Assembly: GCA_941918925.1 (NCBI GenBank)
Contig: OW799236.1
Span: forward strand, 64,008,685 to 64,072,684
Reading direction: 5' to 3'
Source: Phyto melanocephala
Lineage: Eukaryota > Arthropoda > Insecta > Diptera > Rhinophoridae
DNA: 64,000 bases
In this document: positions 60,190-64,000 of the stretch, one piece after another
Layout of the letters: the number at the start of each line of letters is the position of its first letter
Position numbering within the stretch: the first letter of the stretch is position 1
Program-made: the position numbers and the translations under genes
Notes under the pieces: model-generated
Databases searched by the model: none
Told to the model about the DNA's origin: nothing
The model's input: the letters and a program-made list of their open reading frames with translations, nothing else

Positions 60190-60360
60190 TTTGGTTTCTC
60201 AATCAAAATTTTGCTTGTACTTGGCGAGTACAGGCAAGTGTGTACTCAAATATTAGCAAGTTTGTTCATCGTAACCCGACCTTACACCTTTTATCTATAA
60301 ACACAAGATTTGAGCAAGTCTCTTGCGCAAGAGACTTGCCTAGTCAGAAAGGGGTCTAAG
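60190..60360 (+). repeat. Unclassified dispersed repeat, copy 2
   Basis: Counterpart of 38365-38530, with 'gagtacaggcaagtgtgtactcaaatat', 'taacccgaccttac' and 'cttgcgcaagagacttgcctag'. It directly follows the DINE-B end. Confidence 0.6.
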
Positions 60361-60395
60361 CGGTGCATAAACATCATACAAACATTACACATATA

Positions 60396-60771
60396 CAGTC
60401 AGATTCGGCTAAGGGAAGTTGATAATTGAAGGATTTATTTTTTTTTTGGCTTATGCACTTTGGATAAATTGAACCATTTTGGTTAGATAGATTGTCTACT
60501 TTTTATATTGTTTTAAAACAAAATAATAGAAAATGTTGCACTATAGTGCAACTAACTAGCTGTTGAATTGTATTTCGTCGTATATTAATGAGAAATTTTT
60601 TCTTCTAAGCAGTGTTTGCTTTATTGAAGTTTGTAGCTTTAAAAACCAAATAGCTGTAAAACTGATTTTCCCTTAAGCGAACTAATTTTCTTTAAAATAA
60701 TAGTAAAAATATTTTATTTTAGTTAAGTGATTCCTTCAATTAAACGGCGGCAGCTTAACCGAATCCGACTG
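60396..60771. mobile_element. Tc1-like MITE (376 bp)
   Basis: TA-flanked (60394-60395, 60772-60773). Inverted ends CAGTCAGATTCGGCTAAG and CAGTCGGATTCGGTTAAG, 2 mismatches in 18. A second inverted pair ('attgaaggattta' / 'gattccttcaatta') lies just inside. No coding. Confidence 0.8.
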
Positions 60772-60773
60772 TA

Positions 60774-61254
60774 TTACGTTTTTTTATACAGACATTTTTT
60801 TTATGTGGCGCCAAAAAATTTTTGTCTTGTATTTCTTGCAAGGGATGATTTTCACATATACCTTTTTTTGATGCTATTTGTTTTTAAGGTATTGTTGTTG
60901 TTAAAAGAGGCATTGGGTACAGTGTGACACACAACTTTTTACCTATAGGCGCTTGACATATGCTTATATATAAAGTAGCTTTTATACCGAGTTTCAATTT
61001 AAGACAAACACGGATTTTTACTTTACTGAGTAAAAAAAATTAGGAATATAATGAGTTTTCTGTTTACATTTTCAGGTATATATGTTTATATGTATATGTA
61101 TGTATTTTGCTAATACGCATACACTTTATGACTTTGCCTTTTAATATAAATGCCTAATTATTTTATTAGACCTACTTATAAAGTTGTTTTTCTTGTCCGT
61201 ATCTTTAAATCAATTATAATTAAATTTGTGAGCATAAAAATATTATATATGTAC
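60774..61254. other. Remaining sequence of the outer hAT element
   Basis: AT-rich, no transposase motif recognised. Confidence 0.4.
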
Positions 61255-61955
61255 CAGAGTTGTTAACGAATCATTAATTTTTGAATTCAATTCAATACGA
61301 ATTAGCTACATTTTGAATTAATTCATTTCACAAAAAAAAGAATTGAATGAAATTTGAATCAATTCATTTTAATTTATCAAACATGAATTGCAATTCATTT
61401 TTAATTCAAATGAATTGGTAAAATGAATTGCAATCCATTTCCAATTAATTTGAATTGAATTGACTTTGAATTAATTCAAATGAGTTGAAAAAATGAATTG
61501 CAATTCATTTCCAATTCATTTGAATTAAAAATGAATTAATTCAAATGAGTTAGAAAATGAATTCCAATTCATTTCTAATTCAGTTGAATTAATTCAAACA
61601 AATTTAGTAACTTTGAATTTCAACATATAATTGCTGTTTTTATTATTTATACATATTTCAGTCATCAAGGTGCAATATGAAAGAACAACAAATGAGTGAT
61701 TTCGTAAGAATGTGATGTGAATAGATAAGAGATAACGATAATGCAGATAACTGAGGGTGTAACTTGCTGCGATTTAAAACACACGGTTTATAATATAAAC
61801 TTTATATTAATGTTTATAGTATTTGATTGAAAGTCAATAGTGTTTTGTTTTAATTTTCTTGTGCCTGATCAAAAAGTCAATTTTGATTTATTAAAGTTTT
61901 ATGTGTCTGATCAAAAAGTCAATTTTGTTGTGTTTAACGTTTATTGTGTATAAAA

Positions 61956-62314
61956 ATGTCTTCAGTAAGTGATTTTTCAAATGATGATGATTCAATGGAT
62001 CCCACATATTTCATTCCACAAATAAAGCGAAAACGATTGTTTACCTATGGTGATACAAATGAAAACGGACCGTGTTGTTCCAATATCTCACAGAATTCAC
62101 AGCATACTTAGCAGATTCTTCAAAATCTTTAAGTATGCTGCATAATTATCCGACCGTTAAGAAGGCTTTCTTAAAGTTTAATGTGCTGTTACCATCGTCA
62201 GCTGCTGTTGAAAGATTATTTTCGTACGCGTCTATTCTAAATATGCATAAACGTGGAAATCTATTAGATGATAATTTTGAAAAAATATTGCTGAAAGTGA
62301 ACGTTGCATTCTAA
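61956..62314 (+). pseudogene. hAT transposase with most of the middle deleted
   Basis: The ATG at 61956 opens 51 codons (MSSVSDFSNDDDSMDPTYFI, then PQIKRKRLFTYGDTNENG) ending at TAG 62109. An overlapping frame from about 62080 gives EFTAYLADSSKSLSMLHNYP, VKKAFLKFNVLLPSSAAVER and LFSYASILNMHKRGNLLDDN, with a TAA at 62312-62314. 'LPSSAAVERLFS.A' is the diagnostic core of the hAT C-terminal dimerisation domain. The BED finger and catalytic regions are absent, so the copy is non-autonomous. The 5' leader has a duplicated 'ctgatcaaaaagtcaatttt' (61866, 61914). Confidence 0.85.
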
Positions 62315-62799
62315 TTCAATTTAATTAGCATTTATTTTATAATTAAAATAATAGCAAAATTAGTTGATGCTTATATATGCTACTATATTGTCCATATAAA
62401 TATTGTAATTTTTCGTAATTTAATGTTTATTTGTAAAATATAATTTAATTTTATTAAATAAATATTACATTAATATTACATAAGTATTACTAAAGTGTTT
62501 TTCAGTGATGACTGAAATATGTATAAATAATAAAGACAGCAATTATATGTTGAAATTCAAAGTTACTAAATTTATTTGAATTAATTCAGATGAATTGGAA
62601 ATGAATTGCGATCCATTTTCTAACTAATTTGAATTAATTCATTTTTAATTCAAATGAATTGGAAATGAATTGCAATTCATTTTTTCTAACTCATTTTATT
62701 TAATTCAAAGTCAATTCTATTCAAATGAATTAGAAATGAATTGCAATTCATTTTACCAATTCATTTGAATTAAAAATGAATTGCAATTCATGTTTGATA

Positions 62800-63029
62800 G
62801 GTAGGTAGGTAGGTAGGTAAGGCTGGTGCAAAGTTACCCTCACACCTTCACTCGGAGACCATTACGGTCCATTGTGACGCCTTAATAGAGAGAAGAATAG
62901 AATAAGAATAGAAATATTTAGGATAGAAGAGAAAGAGAAGCAGATAATTCCAGAGTCTCCGGCGGGAATCGAACCCGCAACCCCCGAACAACTGACTTGT
63001 CCTTTACTGACTAGTCCACAGGGGCACTC
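62800..63029 (-). mobile_element. tRNA-derived SINE with 12-bp target duplication
   Basis: Minus strand: the head starts GAGTGCCCCTGTGGACTAGT and has an A-box-like TGTGGACTAGTCAGTA (63005-63020) and a perfect B box GGTTCGATTCC (62965-62975), then a body of about 150 bp and a (TACC)n tail at 62800-62819. TCATGTTTGATA is repeated perfectly at 62788-62799 and 63030-63041. With the SINE removed, the arm reads on ('attcatgtttgataaattcaaat') and matches the inverse arm at 61371-61395. Likely transcribed by RNA polymerase III when active. Confidence 0.9.
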
Positions 63030-63591
63030 TCATGTTTGATAAATTCAAATGAATTGATTCAAATTTCATTCAATTCGTTTTTTGACAAAAAGAATTAATT
63101 CAAAATTTTACCAATTCAGAGCATGAATGTTTCGCGAATTAATTCAAAAATGAATGATTCGTTTACAACTCTGATAAGTACATATATAAAAAATATAATA
63201 TTTATATACATATAAGCAAAATCCAATCTGTTAAAAACGCATTGTGTGTTGTTTAAATTATTATGGCTGCTACTGTACATTATTTAATGTTAAGATTTTT
63301 TTCATACCACAAACAACAAATAAAAAGACGTAATGTTTGAAACGAATTATTCGTTTTTGATTCTATTTTGCTTAGAATGAAATATATTTAATTTGTGAGA
63401 GGAATGAAAAACGGCGAATTTTAAAAATAAAATTCGTATTGCAAACGAATTAAATAAAGAAAAAAATATTTATTTTATTTGCGAAAAGAATGAAAAAACA
63501 TAAAAATCCTAAATAGAATTTGTCTCGCAACTTTTATCTTTTTTAATTCGGAGCATAATTCAAAAAACGAGATAATTTTTTGCGTACTATG

Positions 63592-63755
63592 GTTAGAATG
63601 CCATTGAAAATAAATTTTTTGCATTACCATGCCGAACAATCTAATGAACAATCACCAGCCGAGTCTGATGAACATGGCGAGAGAATCACCAAGTAACAGC
63701 CAGGCTCAAACACTGGTATAGCGGCAAACAACTTGATTCATACTGTTAAAACGCC
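63592..63755 (+). pseudogene. Decayed gene of the arthropod FLGN/SDEHGERFHQ family, 3' part
   Basis: Resumes right after the hAT target duplication with RMPLKINFLHYHAEQ, then ESDEHGERI, HQVTARLKHWYSGK and DSYC before a stop. These match the order MSLKIHFLHSHLDFFPENLG / SDEHGERFHQ / MERRYQG / DYIW in 10878-11219. Together with 57257-58316 it is one pseudogene copy. The end is cut by a DINE-B element at 63779. Confidence 0.7.
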
Positions 63756-63778
63756 AGGTGCCCGGCTTGTCTGTTTTT

Positions 63779-64000
63779 ATACCCTTCACCTGTGGTGCAC
63801 AAGGGTATATATAGCTTTGTCATTCCGTTTGTAATTTCTACAATTTTCATTTCCGACCCCATAAAGTATATATTTTCTGAAAGCTTATAAATAGAGGAGT
63901 CGATTAAGCCCTGACCGTCTGTCCGTCTGTCCGTCTATCCGTCTGTCCGTCTGCCCGTCTGTCCGTGTGTTGGTTGAAATCAACTTTTAGAAGCAACTAT
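63779..64000 (-). mobile_element. DINE-like family B element, running off the window
   Basis: Starts 'tatacccttcacctgtggtgcacaagggtata' and has 'ttccgaccccataaagtatatattttctg', followed by a long 'gtccgtctgtccgtct' run. Confidence 0.88.

Larger units (their letters stand above)
61255..63173 (+). mobile_element. hAT element with long inverted arms, nested, carrying a SINE
   Basis: Termini CAGAGTTGTTAACGAATCAT and CAGAGTTGTAAACGAATCAT. Flanks ATATGTAC (61247-61254) and ATAAGTAC (63174-63181) form an 8-bp target duplication with one mismatch. The arms (61255-61667 and 62506-63173, the latter interrupted by a SINE) are inverted copies of about 410-425 bp. Inside the arms, palindromic units such as AATTGCAATTCATTT.AATT and AATGAATTGCAATTCATTT recur many times. 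The centre holds the two ends of a hAT transposase gene. Confidence 0.85.
58317..63591. mobile_element. Outer hAT-type element, 5.3 kb including nested insertions
   Basis: Inverted termini CATAGTACGCGAATCTTTCG and CATAGTACGCAAAAAATTAT (10 bp perfect) are flanked by a perfect 8-bp direct repeat GTTAGAAT (58309-58316, 63592-63599), as for hAT insertions. The host gene reads on across the site. Subterminal 'cgaattttaaaaataaaatt.g' motifs are at 58417-58440 and 63414-63440. Its own sequence, after removing the nested DINE-B, MITE and hAT copies, shows no readable transposase. Confidence 0.75.

Noticed and set aside
62960..63029. tRNA gene
   Set aside because: The B box is perfect, but no cloverleaf acceptor pairing is seen and a 230-bp body with a 12-bp target duplication shows that it is a SINE.

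Overview
The window looks like transposon-filled, gene-poor chromatin from a higher dipteran fly, probably a calyptrate (blow fly or house fly type). It is very AT-rich, and I recognise no host protein-coding gene, rRNA or genuine tRNA gene. The organism call rests on the dominant repeats. These are Helitron-like DINE-1/INE-1-type elements: a GCTATATTCGG...CCGAAT hairpin end, a 'cccataaagtatatatt' plus 'gtccgtctgtccg' body, 'ccacgcccactttaacgccc' boxes and a terminal palindrome around TATACCC...GGGTATA. The organism call is inference.

Three DINE-like families can be separated. Family A (ends in a CACCA/TGGTG hairpin) is at about 51-2193, 24661-25550, 27717-29822, 39312-40450, 40563-42374, 43200-43822, 43870-44773, 45173-47834, 48652-49152 and 52310-53500. 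Family B (ends in a CCTTCACAC/GTGTGAAGG hairpin, with a nearly A/T-only core) is at 12242-12722, 15827-16597, about 17410-17590, 22060-22888, 35420-36263, 54162-54600, 59558-60158 and 63779-64000. Family C is at about 30890-31237 and 50930-51557. Together they fill roughly a quarter of the window. Many are broken by later insertions.

DNA transposons are the second layer, all non-autonomous or decayed. They include a PIF/Harbinger derivative (621-2084); several Tc1/mariner lineages (6009-6529, 6567-7444, 14160-14410, 17957-18529, about 24120-24470, 27813-28729, 47099-47684, 60396-60771); a nearly full-length but disabled DD37E-type Tc1/mariner element (36753-38015); and hAT relics (about 2895-3520, 4672-5893, 22920-23850, 35110-35260, 58317-63591, 61255-63173). 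Retroelements are few: one non-LTR retrotransposon RNase H tail (54870-55235) and one tRNA-derived SINE (62800-63029).

The most interesting parts are 10358-11970 and 55871-63755. The first is an element with inverted arms of about 520 bp around the C-terminal fragment of a conserved protein that is frequent in arthropod genomes and that I cannot assign to a named transposase superfamily. The second holds a related fold-back element and, 0.5 kb downstream, a nearly full-length decayed copy of the same protein gene. A hAT element with a perfect 8-bp target duplication splits that copy. The hAT element itself contains a DINE element, a Tc1-like MITE and a second hAT element with arms of about 410 bp, which in turn carries the SINE. 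Together these loci suggest that the uncharacterised protein is the transposase of a long-inverted-repeat transposon group.
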